Origin: Bacteroidales bacterium UBA5515
GTDB lineage: Bacteria; Bacteroidota; Bacteroidia; Bacteroidales; P3
Direction of reading: 5' to 3'
DNA: 47,331 bases
Assembly (NCBI GenBank): GCA_002423895.1
Contig: DIOL01000004.1
Span: 1 to 47,331 of the forward strand
The position numbers and the translations under genes are program-made. The notes under the pieces were generated by a model. The model saw only the letters and a list, made by a program, of their open reading frames with translations. It was not told where the DNA came from and did no database searches. Positions 1 through 8,379 of the stretch are shown piece by piece; within the stretch, counting starts at the first letter, position 1, and every line of letters begins with the position of its first letter.

Positions 1-153
1 CAACTTTTTTCAGGACAAGTCATTAAAAAGAAGTTTAGCAAGTTTTAATTAAGGCTTTCTTTATACAATCAAATATCTTTTCCTTTAAATTTGGATATAT
101 AAGTCTATTCCAACTCATTTTGAGACAATTTTTAATTATTTCTATTATTTTAC

Positions 154-161
154 TACCTTTG
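154..161 (+). promoter_or_regulatory. Bacteroidota -7 promoter element for metG
   Basis: TACCTTTG matches the Bacteroidota sigma-A -7 consensus TAnnTTTG, about 90 bases before the metG ATG. I see no TTG at the usual -33 distance. The rest of 1-254 shows no convincing gene. Confidence 0.5.
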
Positions 162-254
162 CAACTTGATTTTTCCTTTAAACATAATTTATAAATAAAC
201 ATTCCTTCGCTTTTTTGTTGAAGAAATAAATAAGAAGAAAAAACAAAATAATTT

Positions 255-2309
255 ATGACATACACAGATAAAGAAAAGAAATTTAAACGTTTTAACGTAA
301 CAACTGCTCTTCCTTATGCAAATGGAGGAGTTCATATTGGACATTTGGCTGGAGTTTATGTTCCTGCAGATATTTATGTGCGTTATCTTCGTTTGATGCA
401 GGAGGATGTAATTTTTGTTGGAGGAAGTGATGAACATGGAGTGCCAATTACAATTAAGGCAAAGAAAGAAGGAGTAACACCTCAAGATATTGTGGACAGA
501 TACCATAATATAATTAAGAAATCATTTGAAGAATTTGGAATTACCTACGATATTTATTCTCGTACCTCTTCACAAACTCATCACAAAACCTCATCAGATT
601 TCTTTAAGAAGCTCTTTAATGATGGAAAGTTTATAGAAAAAGTTTCAGAACAATATTATGATGAAGAAGCTAAAGCTTTTTTAGCTGATAGATACATAAC
701 AGGTACTTGTCCTCATTGTGGAAATGAGAAAGCTTATGGCGATCAGTGTGAAGCCTGTGGAACAAGTTTAAATGCAACCGATTTAATAAATCCTCAATCA
801 ACTCTAAGTGGAGCAAAGCCAGTTTTGAGAGAAACCAAACATTGGTTTTTACCACTTAATGATTATGAAGCTTTCCTTAGAGAATGGATATTGGAAAACC
901 ATAAAGAATGGAAGCCTAATGTTTATGGACAATGCAAAAGCTGGATAGAACAAGGACTTCAACCAAGAGCCGTTACAAGAGATTTGGACTGGGGAGTAAA
1001 AGTTCCAATTGAAGGAGCTGAAGGAAAGGTTTTATATGTTTGGTTTGATGCTCCAATAGGATATATTTCAAACACCATTGAACTGCTTCCTGATGATTGG
1101 GAAAAATGGTGGAAAGACAAAGAAACCAAGCTTGTTCATTTTATTGGAAAGGACAATATTGTTTTCCACTGCATAGTTTTCCCTTCAATGCTAAAAGCTG
1201 AAGGAAGTTATATATTACCTGAAAATGTTCCTGCCAATGAATTCCTGAATCTTGAAGGAGATAAAATTTCAACTTCAAGAAACTGGGCTGTCTGGTTAGA
1301 TGAATATCTGGTTGACTTTCCTAACAAACAGGATATTTTGCGTTATGTTCTTTGCGCCAATGCTCCTGAATCAAAAGACAATGACTTTACATGGAAAGAC
1401 TTTCAAACAAGAAATAATAGTGAACTTGTTGCCATATTGGGTAACTTCATTAACAGAACAATTGTACTTACACATAAATATTTTGAAGGCAAAGTTCCAA
1501 AACTTAATGCTCTTAATGAATTAGACAAAGCCACCATAGAAGAAATTAAAACCTATCCTCAAAAGATTGGTAATTTATTGGAGACATTCAAATTCCGTGA
1601 AGCATTATTTGAAATGATGAACCTGGCACGTTTGGGGAATAAGTATTTAACTGAAAACGAACCTTGGAAGACAGTTAAAACAGATATTGAAAGAACTGAG
1701 AACTCAATAAATATCAGTCTTCAAATATGTGCTAACCTGGCAATACTAATGGAACCATTCCTTCCTTTCTCAGCAAAGAAACTCCAAAAGATGATTAATA
1801 TTAATCCATTAAACTGGTTTGAAGTTGGAAACAGCGATTTGCTTAATGAAGGACATAAGATTGAAGAAGCAGAACTTTTGTTTGAAAGAATTGAAGACTC
1901 TGAAATAGAAAAACAAACAAATAAACTTCTTCAAACAAAGGAAAGCAACAAAGAAAACAACTATAAAGCAAGTGAACAAAAAGAGAATATTCAATTTGAT
2001 GATTTTGCTAAAATGGATATCCGCACTGGAACAATTCTTGAAGCAGAGAAAGTTCCAAAGACAAAGAAACTTTTGAAACTAAAGATAGATACTGGCATTG
2101 ACCAAAGAACAATTGTTAGTGGAATTGCAGAATACTTTGAACCAGAAAAAATTATAGGAACACAAGTTTCTGTTTTGGTTAACCTTGCTCCAAAAGAACT
2201 TAAAGGCATTCAATCACAAGGAATGATTCTAATGGCGGAAGACAAAGACGGAAAATTAGTTTTTGTTTCTCCAAATGAAAAAGTAGTAAACGGAGCTGAA
2301 ATAAGATAA
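255..2309 (+). CDS. metG: Methionyl-tRNA synthetase (MetG) with C-terminal tRNA-binding domain
   Basis: This enzyme charges tRNA-Met with methionine in the cytoplasm. At 684 residues it has the usual size of the long, dimeric MetG form. The class I HIGH motif is at residues 27-30, with YANGGVHIGH ending at 30. A zinc knuckle has Cys152, Cys155, Cys165 and Cys168. The second signature is KISTS at 337-341, a common variant of KMSKS. The C-terminal part from about residue 579 is an EMAP/Trbp111-type tRNA-binding OB fold, reached through a charged, low-complexity linker around 545-575. The ATG at 255 is supported by the promoter word upstream. The last 44 bases, including the stop, have a near-copy at 3175-3218 beyond the next gene. 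Confidence 0.97.
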   Translation: MTYTDKEKKFKRFNVTTALPYANGGVHIGHLAGVYVPADIYVRYLRLMQEDVIFVGGSDEHGVPITIKAKKEGVTPQDIVDRYHNIIKKSFEEFGITYDIYSRTSSQTHHKTSSDFFKKLFNDGKFIEKVSEQYYDEEAKAFLADRYITGTCPHCGNEKAYGDQCEACGTSLNATDLINPQSTLSGAKPVLRETKHWFLPLNDYEAFLREWILENHKEWKPNVYGQCKSWIEQGLQPRAVTRDLDWGVKVPIEGAEGKVLYVWFDAPIGYISNTIELLPDDWEKWWKDKETKLVHFIGKDNIVFHCIVFPSMLKAEGSYILPENVPANEFLNLEGDKISTSRNWAVWLDEYLVDFPNKQDILRYVLCANAPESKDNDFTWKDFQTRNNSELVAILGNFINRTIVLTHKYFEGKVPKLNALNELDKATIEEIKTYPQKIGNLLETFKFREALFEMMNLARLGNKYLTENEPWKTVKTDIERTENSINISLQICANLAILMEPFLPFSAKKLQKMININPLNWFEVGNSDLLNEGHKIEEAELLFERIEDSEIEKQTNKLLQTKESNKENNYKASEQKENIQFDDFAKMDIRTGTILEAEKVPKTKKLLKLKIDTGIDQRTIVSGIAEYFEPEKIIGTQVSVLVNLAPKELKGIQSQGMILMAEDKDGKLVFVSPNEKVVNGAEIR

Positions 2310-2318
2310 TCATAAGAA

Positions 2319-3155
2319 ATGAGAAGAATAATCCTTTTGTTATTATCTATAATTATTTTTGGAGGATGTTTCTATAATAACAAGAAGAATATTGACGACT
2401 TCTACAACTTTGATTATGATTACGAATTAAAAAAATATTACGACAATACAGGTGATTATAGATCTTCTAAGTTTTACTTGAATGGTAAATTAATTAGAGA
2501 AACTGATTGTGATGGTGGATGTAAAGTTTATAAGTATTATCCAAATGGGAAAATCATAGAAACAACTTGGTCTCGTTCATGTAATTATGGAAATAGAACA
2601 GTTTATATGTACGATTCACTGAACAATCATATTGGTTATTATTACTGCTCATATGAGGATTCTGTAATCAATTTAGATACTATTAAATTTGACCAAATTT
2701 TCTTTTATGACAAAAAGAATAGACTAATAAAAGAAAGAACTGAAAAAGGAAATTATGTGCCTGGAGAAGAATTTGAAATTTGGAAACTATACACTTATAA
2801 AGATAGTTTAATTAACACAGAAATTACTCTCCGAAATAATGACACAACATGGATTGGTAAGTATTTTTATAATTCAAAAAATCAATTAATAAAAATCCAC
2901 AGAGAAAAAGATAATGAATATGAAACTGAACTTTTCAAATATAATGAAAAAGGTCTTTTAATAGAAAAAGAAATTATAAGCACTGAAAATCCTATAACTC
3001 CAGAAACAAGTTTTAGTGCTGGAAATAATAAAAGAACTTATAAGTATGATTCTGATGAAATCATACAAGAAGAAACCGTATTCAATCATAAAGGTGAAGT
3101 TCAAGTAAAAACTATTTATAAAAAATTCAAAAAACAATCCAAAATAAAAAATTGA
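2319..3155 (+). CDS. Lipoprotein with MORN_2/YwqK-like repeats
   Basis: This is a predicted lipoprotein of 278 residues. A hydrophobic N-terminus ends in a lipobox with Cys17 (IIFGGC). The body carries repeated Tyr/Asn-Gly-Lys units such as YLNGKLI and YPNGKII, typical of the MORN_2 repeats of YwqK-family proteins, with YD-like stretches such as YKYDSDE near the C-terminus. The function of these repeats is unknown; some family members are named antitoxins from context, but no toxin is visible here. The gene starts 9 bases after the metG stop and is followed at once by a near-copy of the metG 3' end, which suggests that it arrived as an inserted cassette. A strong terminator follows. Confidence 0.75.
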   Translation: MRRIILLLLSIIIFGGCFYNNKKNIDDFYNFDYDYELKKYYDNTGDYRSSKFYLNGKLIRETDCDGGCKVYKYYPNGKIIETTWSRSCNYGNRTVYMYDSLNNHIGYYYCSYEDSVINLDTIKFDQIFFYDKKNRLIKERTEKGNYVPGEEFEIWKLYTYKDSLINTEITLRNNDTTWIGKYFYNSKNQLIKIHREKDNEYETELFKYNEKGLLIEKEIISTENPITPETSFSAGNNKRTYKYDSDEIIQEETVFNHKGEVQVKTIYKKFKKQSKIKN

Positions 3156-3174
3156 AATAACTTCAAATACTCTA

Positions 3175-3218
3175 TTTCTCCAAAAGAAAATGTAGTTAAC
3201 GGAGCTGAAATAAGATAA
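3175..3218 (+). pseudogene. Duplicated 3' end of metG (last 14 codons and stop)
   Basis: The 44 bases match metG positions 2266-2309 at 41 of 44 sites, with no gaps. In frame the copy reads SPKENVVNGAEIR-stop against SPNEKVVNGAEIR-stop in metG. There is no start codon or domain, so this is a remnant and not a gene. It lies 19 bases after the lipoprotein stop, so the two copies bracket the lipoprotein gene as direct repeats. Confidence 0.9.
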
Positions 3219-3247
3219 AACTATTTCAATAATGCTATAAATGAAAG

Positions 3248-3274
3248 AAAGGGATGTAAATTACATCCCTTTTC
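3248..3274 (+). terminator. Intrinsic terminator, probably bidirectional
   Basis: Perfect 12-bp arms AAAGGGATGTAA (3248-3259) and TTACATCCCTTT (3261-3272) are followed by T on the + strand and preceded by A-rich bases, so the stem can serve both strands. It closes the metG-lipoprotein unit and faces the end of the minus-strand aminotransferase at 3321. Confidence 0.8.
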
Positions 3275-3320
3275 TTGTTATATTATAAATTATCTTCTAA
3301 TAAATAGACACATAAACAGA

Positions 3321-4511
3321 CTATAATTTATCTAATGCTTTAAGGATTTTCTCTATTGAAAGGTTTATTTCTTCATAAGTTATTGTTAAAGGAGGTTTAA
3401 TGCTTAGACATCCTTCGTTAAAAAGGTGTGTTCCTGTTATTATTCCCTCTTCAAAACAACTTACTAAGGCTTTGTGCCAATTATCTTTATTTTTAAGTTC
3501 TATACAGTTGAAAAGTCCTATTCCCCTAACCTCTTTAATTTGTGGGTGAATTAACTTTGTGCGATATATCTCTCCTTTTGCATCTGCCTCATCCATCAGG
3601 TTTTCTTCTATAATTGTATTTAGGGTTTCAAGGGCTGCAACACAACTTATTGGATGTCCACCAAAGGTTGTTGCATGTCCAATTAGTGGATGATGGTTAT
3701 TTAGTTTATTCATTATCTCATCAGATGAAACAAAGGCTCCAATTGGCATTCCTCCTCCCATTCCTTTTGCAATACAAAGTATATCGGGAACAAAGTCATA
3801 GTTCATAAAACCAAATAGCTTTCCTGTGCGACCAAATCCTGTTTGAATTTCATCCATTATTAATAATGCTCCCACCTGCTGACATCTTTCTTTAAGCTTT
3901 TTGAGGAAATTATTCTTTGGAAGTATTACTCCTGCTCCTGCCTGAATGGTTTCGGCTACAACACAAGAGGTTTTATTTGTTATCTTTTTAAGGTCTTCTT
4001 CATTATTAAATTCTATCTGTCTGCAATCGGGAAGTAGTGGACGAAACTTTTGAGTATATCTTTCATCACTCAAAAGACTTACTGACCCAAGTGTTGAGCC
4101 ATGATAAGAGTCTTTGAAAGATATTATTTCTGATCTTTGATTATAAAGTCTGGCTGTTTTTATTGCTCCTTCAATTGCTTCAGAGCCTGAATTAACATAA
4201 AATATCTGGTTAAAGGTTGAAGGCAAAACACTCATCAATCGCTTTGCATATTCAAGTTGTGGACTTTGTACAAACTCTCCATAAACCATAATATGCATAT
4301 ATTTATCCAGTTGTTCTTTAACCTTTTCAACAACTCTTTTGTTTCTGTGTCCAATATTACCAACACAAATGCCTGAAAGCATATCCATATATTTCTTTCC
4401 ACTTGTATCCCAAACCCAAATGCCTTCTGCTTTTTCAACATCAATCATTATTGGGTCAATCTCCCCAACTTGAGCCACATATTGGCGAAATTCATTTAAA
4501 GAAGTTTTCAT
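3321..4511 (-). CDS. Class III PLP-dependent aminotransferase (acetylornithine/ornithine aminotransferase family)
   Basis: This is a fold-type I PLP enzyme of 396 residues, the normal family length. It moves an omega- or beta-amino group to a 2-oxoacid. Visible motifs are the phosphate-binding NSGSEA (107-112), FKDSYHG (132-138), the PLP-ring Asp in IMDEIQTG (Asp220) and the Schiff-base lysine in CIAKGMGGG (Lys249). The substrate cannot be fixed from sequence. ArgD-like, ornithine and 4-aminobutyrate enzymes share these motifs, and no arginine-biosynthesis genes are adjacent, so I give no symbol. It is a single-gene unit with its own -7 element at 4533-4540 on the minus strand, and it ends against the terminator at 3248-3274. 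Confidence 0.9.
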   Translation of the reverse strand: MKTSLNEFRQYVAQVGEIDPIMIDVEKAEGIWVWDTSGKKYMDMLSGICVGNIGHRNKRVVEKVKEQLDKYMHIMVYGEFVQSPQLEYAKRLMSVLPSTFNQIFYVNSGSEAIEGAIKTARLYNQRSEIISFKDSYHGSTLGSVSLLSDERYTQKFRPLLPDCRQIEFNNEEDLKKITNKTSCVVAETIQAGAGVILPKNNFLKKLKERCQQVGALLIMDEIQTGFGRTGKLFGFMNYDFVPDILCIAKGMGGGMPIGAFVSSDEIMNKLNNHHPLIGHATTFGGHPISCVAALETLNTIIEENLMDEADAKGEIYRTKLIHPQIKEVRGIGLFNCIELKNKDNWHKALVSCFEEGIITGTHLFNEGCLSIKPPLTITYEEINLSIEKILKALDKL

Positions 4512-4532
4512 ATTGATAAAATATTATTGGTG

Positions 4533-4540
4533 CAAAATTA
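4533..4540 (-). promoter_or_regulatory. -7 element for the aminotransferase
   Basis: CAAAATTA on the + strand reads TAATTTTG on the minus strand, matching TAnnTTTG, 22 bases before the start codon. No clear -33 element is seen. Confidence 0.5.
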
Positions 4541-4594
4541 GTTATTCTTTACTTAATGTTTACTTTTTTCACTTTTTAATTGTTATAAGATTTG

Positions 4595-4602
4595 TATTTT
4601 TG
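4595..4602 (+). promoter_or_regulatory. -7 element for the TlpA-type pair
   Basis: TATTTTTG matches TAnnTTTG about 32 bases before the ATG at 4634. It lies back to back with the aminotransferase promoter. Confidence 0.5.
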
Positions 4603-4633
4603 CTGTTCAATTTAATAATGGATATTTTTGTAT

Positions 4634-6058
4634 ATGAAAAAACTTATTTTTAGTCTATTTATTTTTGGATGCCTTTTCTTTAGCTCTTCACTAAAGGCTC
4701 AATATTCAATAAACATTGATGTTAAAGGTAATAAAGACTCAATTTTGATTTTGGGATATTATTATCTGGATAACACTTATGCAATTGATACAGCAGTAAA
4801 CAAAAAAGGAAAGTTCAGTTTTGAAAAGAAAGGCAAAACTCTTGACCCAGGCATTTACTTTGTCTCCAATACCAATGGCAAGTATATTGAGTTTATTATC
4901 GACAAAGAACAGAAATTTTCTTTATCCACCCTTGAAGAAGACTGGTTGAATAATATAAAGGTTAGCAAATCGAAGGATAATGAAATTTACTACGATTATA
5001 TTCGCTCAACAACCAAATTGAGTGTTGAGGCTAATGAGTTGGGAAAAAAGAAAAAAGAATTGGGAGAAGAAAATTTCAATAAACAAATTGCTCAAATTAA
5101 TGAAAAGAATGATTCAATTAAGAATGTTTTTATGAAAACATATCCTAATCACCTTCTTTCAAAAGTTTTGAAAGCAACTCAATATGTTGAAATTCCTAAA
5201 TTTGATAATATATATAAGAAAGATGGTTCTGTGGATTCTTCTGCAATGCAAAACCAGAAATACAATTATTATATTCATCATTATTTTGATAATTTTGACT
5301 TCCAATGTGATGGTTTATTAAGAACTCCTAAAGCTGTTTTTCACCAAACCTATAATTACTATTGGAACGAAATGATGAAATATCAAACTAAGGACAGTAT
5401 TTTTAATCTGGCAGTTTATTGGATTGAGAAAGCAAGAGGAAGTAAGTTGATGTTTAAATATATGGTTCACGACATCACTGAAAGATATTTGAAAAGCCCT
5501 TATATGGGACACGATGAGATATATATCAATATGATTAATCGTTACTATGCCTCTGGTGATGCAACTTGGATGCCTCCTACTGCATTAGATAAAGAAATTG
5601 CTCGTGCAAAGAAATGGGAAAACTCAATGCTTTTGAAGACAGTTCCCGATTTGGCTTGTCCCGATACAAATGGGAATGTGCATAATCTTTATAGCTTAAA
5701 TGCAAAATACAAGATTCTAATCTTCTGGGCTTATGATTGTGGACATTGTCAAACTGAAATTCCAAAGGTATATGAATTCTATAAGAAATCCAAAGAAATT
5801 TACAACCTTGAAGTTATGGCCGTTAATTCAGGAACAGATGTTCAACTATGGAAAAACAAAGTTAAATCTCTTAATCTTGAATGGTTAAACGTTAATGGTT
5901 TGGTTGCTAACTACGACTGGCACGATTATTTTGATGTGGAATCAACTCCTTTAATTCTAATTTTAGATAAAGACAACAGGATAATTGGAAAAAAAGTTCC
6001 TGCAAGCAATATTGAAAACTACATAAAACTATATGATGAAGATAAAATTAAACTCTAA
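4634..6058 (+). CDS. Secreted TlpA/thioredoxin-like protein, first of pair
   Basis: This predicted exported thiol-disulfide protein has 474 residues. I start at ATG 4634; the frame is open to a TTG at 4628, but the ATG gives the clean MKKLIF signal peptide ending near LKAQ. The N-terminal third resembles the DUF4369-type beta domain found before Bacteroidota TlpA modules (INIDVKGNKDSILILGYY). A helical middle follows, and the C-terminal thioredoxin fold has the redox motif CGHC at Cys369/Cys372 after ILIFWAYD. Proteins of this type reduce or rearrange disulfides in the periplasm or outer envelope. The stop overlaps the next gene by 26 bases, so the two are translationally coupled paralogues. 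Confidence 0.85.
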   Translation: MKKLIFSLFIFGCLFFSSSLKAQYSINIDVKGNKDSILILGYYYLDNTYAIDTAVNKKGKFSFEKKGKTLDPGIYFVSNTNGKYIEFIIDKEQKFSLSTLEEDWLNNIKVSKSKDNEIYYDYIRSTTKLSVEANELGKKKKELGEENFNKQIAQINEKNDSIKNVFMKTYPNHLLSKVLKATQYVEIPKFDNIYKKDGSVDSSAMQNQKYNYYIHHYFDNFDFQCDGLLRTPKAVFHQTYNYYWNEMMKYQTKDSIFNLAVYWIEKARGSKLMFKYMVHDITERYLKSPYMGHDEIYINMINRYYASGDATWMPPTALDKEIARAKKWENSMLLKTVPDLACPDTNGNVHNLYSLNAKYKILIFWAYDCGHCQTEIPKVYEFYKKSKEIYNLEVMAVNSGTDVQLWKNKVKSLNLEWLNVNGLVANYDWHDYFDVESTPLILILDKDNRIIGKKVPASNIENYIKLYDEDKIKL

Positions 6059-7448
6059 AATATTCCTTTTCCTGTTCTTTTTTATAGCTTTACCAACCTT
6101 TCTTTTTTCTCAACAAAGCTACGATATAACTTTTAAGATTGGAGAGATTTATGTTGATACTGTTGTCATTAAGTCTTATTATGGCAACAAAACCATAGTT
6201 ATTGACTCACTTAAAAGAGAAAAAAATGGTTCTTTCCGTCTTAAGAAAGATAACATACATAAAGGAATTGGTATTTTCACAGTTGGCAAGATGGATATTT
6301 TCACCTTTGTTTTTGACAAGGAGAATAAGTTTGAAATAAATTTGGATGACAACTGGAATTATCTGGTTAAGGGATGTCAAGAGAATGACCTTTATTTTGA
6401 ATTTCAAAAAGCAAATAAGCAAATAAGGTTTTTGGAAAGCAAAACTAAGAGAGAGATAAAAGAAAATCCTAAAGCCAATAGAGATAGCTTAAATAATATT
6501 TATTCCACAGAGGTTAATAAGTTTATGAGCTTTCAGAAAGAATTTTACAAAAGCTATCCAAATCATATAATGACTAAAATGGTTAAAGCTTTAGAAGACC
6601 CACAAATTCCAAAGGAATATTTGAATGGCAACCAAATTGACTCAACCAGGAAATTAGAGTTTATATATTATTTCCGCACTCACTACTGGGATAATTTCGA
6701 TTTTTCGGACAACAGACTTATTGCAACTCCCTATTTCTTCACCAAACAAAAAACCTATATGAATGAGTTGACAATGCAAAGTGCCGACTCCATTGTTGTA
6801 GCCATTAAAGACTTTATTGAAAAAGCAAACCAAAATAAAGGAATGGAATATTCAAAATATATTCTTGACTTCTATATTCAAATGAACAGGAAACTCCCTT
6901 TTGCTTACAATGAAGAAAGATTTGTGGAGATTGTTGACAGAGTTGTTTCTGGAGAAAGAACACCTTGGATTTCTCCTTCAGAAATTGAAACATTAAAAAT
7001 AGAAGCCGATAAAATACGTCCTTTACTTCCAGAAAAACAGTTTATTAATATTTCTGAAAAAACTTTAAGTGGAAAGACTTATAACTTACACGATGTTAAA
7101 ACAAAATATACCGTTGTTTACTTTTGGAGTGCGGGATGTGAGTCATGCAAAATTAACCTTAATCAGTTAGAAACCTTCTATAAAAAATTCAAAAACGTTT
7201 ATGATTTTGAAATATTCAGCATAGACCTTGATAATAATATGGAAGAAAGCATTGCATTTCAGCAAAAACATCCTTTTGACTGGATAGTTTTAAAAAGCAA
7301 TTCAACACTTATAAAAGAAAAGTATAATTTGGATATTGAAATGACACCAGATCTCTATTTATTAGACAAGGACAAAAAAATAATCAACCACACTCCTCTT
7401 TACAACCAAATAGAAGAAACCATTCGCAGTATTGAAGAAGAAGAATAG
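6033..7448 (+). CDS. Secreted TlpA/thioredoxin-like protein, second of pair
   Basis: This 471-residue paralogue of the preceding gene has the same layout: signal peptide (ends near LFSQ), an ITFKIGEIYVDTVVIKSYYG beta domain, a helical middle with the shared SYPNH motif, and a C-terminal thioredoxin fold. The active site is CESC, with Cys369 and Cys372 at the same positions as in the partner. The sequences have diverged strongly, so this is an old tandem duplication. The changed CxxC dipeptide (GH to ES) should shift redox potential, which fits a division of labour, but that is inference. The start is ATG 6033 (a second ATG follows at once), inside the upstream gene. No terminator is seen; an array region follows. 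Confidence 0.83.
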   Translation: MMKIKLNSKIFLFLFFFIALPTFLFSQQSYDITFKIGEIYVDTVVIKSYYGNKTIVIDSLKREKNGSFRLKKDNIHKGIGIFTVGKMDIFTFVFDKENKFEINLDDNWNYLVKGCQENDLYFEFQKANKQIRFLESKTKREIKENPKANRDSLNNIYSTEVNKFMSFQKEFYKSYPNHIMTKMVKALEDPQIPKEYLNGNQIDSTRKLEFIYYFRTHYWDNFDFSDNRLIATPYFFTKQKTYMNELTMQSADSIVVAIKDFIEKANQNKGMEYSKYILDFYIQMNRKLPFAYNEERFVEIVDRVVSGERTPWISPSEIETLKIEADKIRPLLPEKQFINISEKTLSGKTYNLHDVKTKYTVVYFWSAGCESCKINLNQLETFYKKFKNVYDFEIFSIDLDNNMEESIAFQQKHPFDWIVLKSNSTLIKEKYNLDIEMTPDLYLLDKDKKIINHTPLYNQIEETIRSIEEEE

Positions 7449-7543
7449 AGATTTTTGAATAAATATTCTTTGATTAGAATTAACTTGTTTCTCATAGATG
7501 AAAAGTCAATTTATTCTCAAACTTTATCATATCTAAAAAAACA

Positions 7544-7620
7544 TCAATCATAATTGAGAATATATCAGTCATATTTTTATTTTTGATTGACTTATTTTTA
7601 ACTATGATTGAGTTATTTTT
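7544..7620 (+). repeat. 21-bp-period array A1 (TCAAT-CATA-ATTGA word)
   Basis: Four units are centred at 7550.5, 7571.5, 7592.5 and 7613.5, exactly 21 bases apart. The first, TCAATCATAATTGA, has 5-bp inverted arms. The others are degenerate (TCAGTCATATTTT, ATTGACTTATTTTT, ATTGAGTTATTTTT). The first word recurs at 27921 as a flank of array A7. The whole 7449-7874 gap holds no gene: it contains A1, three TTGAG words 8 bases apart (7625-7645), A2 and a promoter. Confidence 0.6.
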
Positions 7621-7700
7621 AAAGTTGAGTTTTTGAGAGGTTGAGTTGTTTAGGGAATAGGGTCTTTAAGGACATTAAAGTCTTTAAACTCTTTATTTTA

Positions 7701-7778
7701 CTGAAACGCTGTTTTAATTTTTTCTTTCTTTACTTTAAGTTACTGAAACAGCGTTTTAATTTACTGAAATAAGGTTTT
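7701..7778 (+). repeat. 21-bp-period array A2 (AAACGCTGTTT word)
   Basis: ACTGAAACGCTGTTTTAAT (centre 7709), ACTGAAACAGCGTTTTAAT (7751) and ACTGAAATAAGGTTTTA (7772) are related units. The first two cores, AAACGCTGTTT and AAACAGCGTTT, are exact reverse complements of each other. Spacings are 42 and 21 bases, as if one 21-bp unit near 7730 had decayed. Confidence 0.65.
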
Positions 7779-7836
7779 ATTTTTATCTATTGCTTTTTCT
7801 GCTGGTAAAGAATTATTGTTGAATAAAATATTTAAC

Positions 7837-7844
7837 TATCTTTG
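7837..7844 (+). promoter_or_regulatory. -7 element for the lipoprotein at 7875
   Basis: TATCTTTG matches TAnnTTTG, with a TTG at 7816-7818 and an 18-base gap, within the usual -33 spacing. It lies 31 bases before the ATG. Confidence 0.6.
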
Positions 7845-7874
7845 GACATTGAAAACAATTAAAAACCTAATATT

Positions 7875-8378
7875 ATGAAACATTTTAGATTAAAATGGTT
7901 ATTGCTATCTTTTATAACAATTACCTTTATAGGCTGCACAACATATTATTTTAAGGATGATCTTAATTCAATTCTTGGAGTGGAAAATGTTGAAATTGAA
8001 AGTAAGACAATTTATGATGAGTTGGGAGGAATGCAAGGAGAAAATATAGTGTTAGAAGAATATAAGCTGTCTGACAAAACAATTTCTGAATTCACAAACA
8101 ATATTACATCTCAAAAAGAATTCAAATATAAAGACAAACCTATAAAGTGGCAAAAAGCACCAATAGTAACAACATATCAAAAAGCTCTTTCAATAATAAT
8201 TGATTATAAAGCAACTGATTCAGAACTATACATAAAAATAGAACAAATTAAAGCATTAATTCAAATGCCTAATACCTATTATTCATTAGTTTTTGACGAA
8301 GGAAACGATGCCTATGTTCAATTATTTGTTTTTGATTTAAAAACAAAAACACTTTTTACCATAGACCAACAAATGTAA
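7875..8378 (+). CDS. Small predicted lipoprotein, function unknown
   Basis: I do not recognise this 167-residue protein. It has a classic lipoprotein signal: a basic start, a hydrophobic stretch and the lipobox FIGC with Cys21. The mature part is acidic and soluble-looking, with a possible alpha/beta domain and no cysteines after the lipid anchor. It ends one base before the stop of the opposing SHOCT lipoprotein gene, so the two transcripts converge with no terminator between them and will overlap as antisense RNA. The ATG is well placed behind a promoter word. Confidence 0.65.
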   Translation: MKHFRLKWLLLSFITITFIGCTTYYFKDDLNSILGVENVEIESKTIYDELGGMQGENIVLEEYKLSDKTISEFTNNITSQKEFKYKDKPIKWQKAPIVTTYQKALSIIIDYKATDSELYIKIEQIKALIQMPNTYYSLVFDEGNDAYVQLFVFDLKTKTLFTIDQQM

Positions 8379-8379
8379 A

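Noticed and set aside
35..265. Small minus-strand gene before metG
   Set aside because: 76 residues, low complexity, overlapping the metG promoter and start. No recognisable domain.
189..506. 105-residue minus-strand gene inside metG
   Set aside because: It is the antisense shadow of the metG coding frame, Cys/Phe-rich as such shadows are in AT-rich DNA.
2319..3155. Toxin-antitoxin pair
   Set aside because: YwqK-type repeats are sometimes labelled antitoxin, but there is no partner toxin and the protein has a lipoprotein signal.
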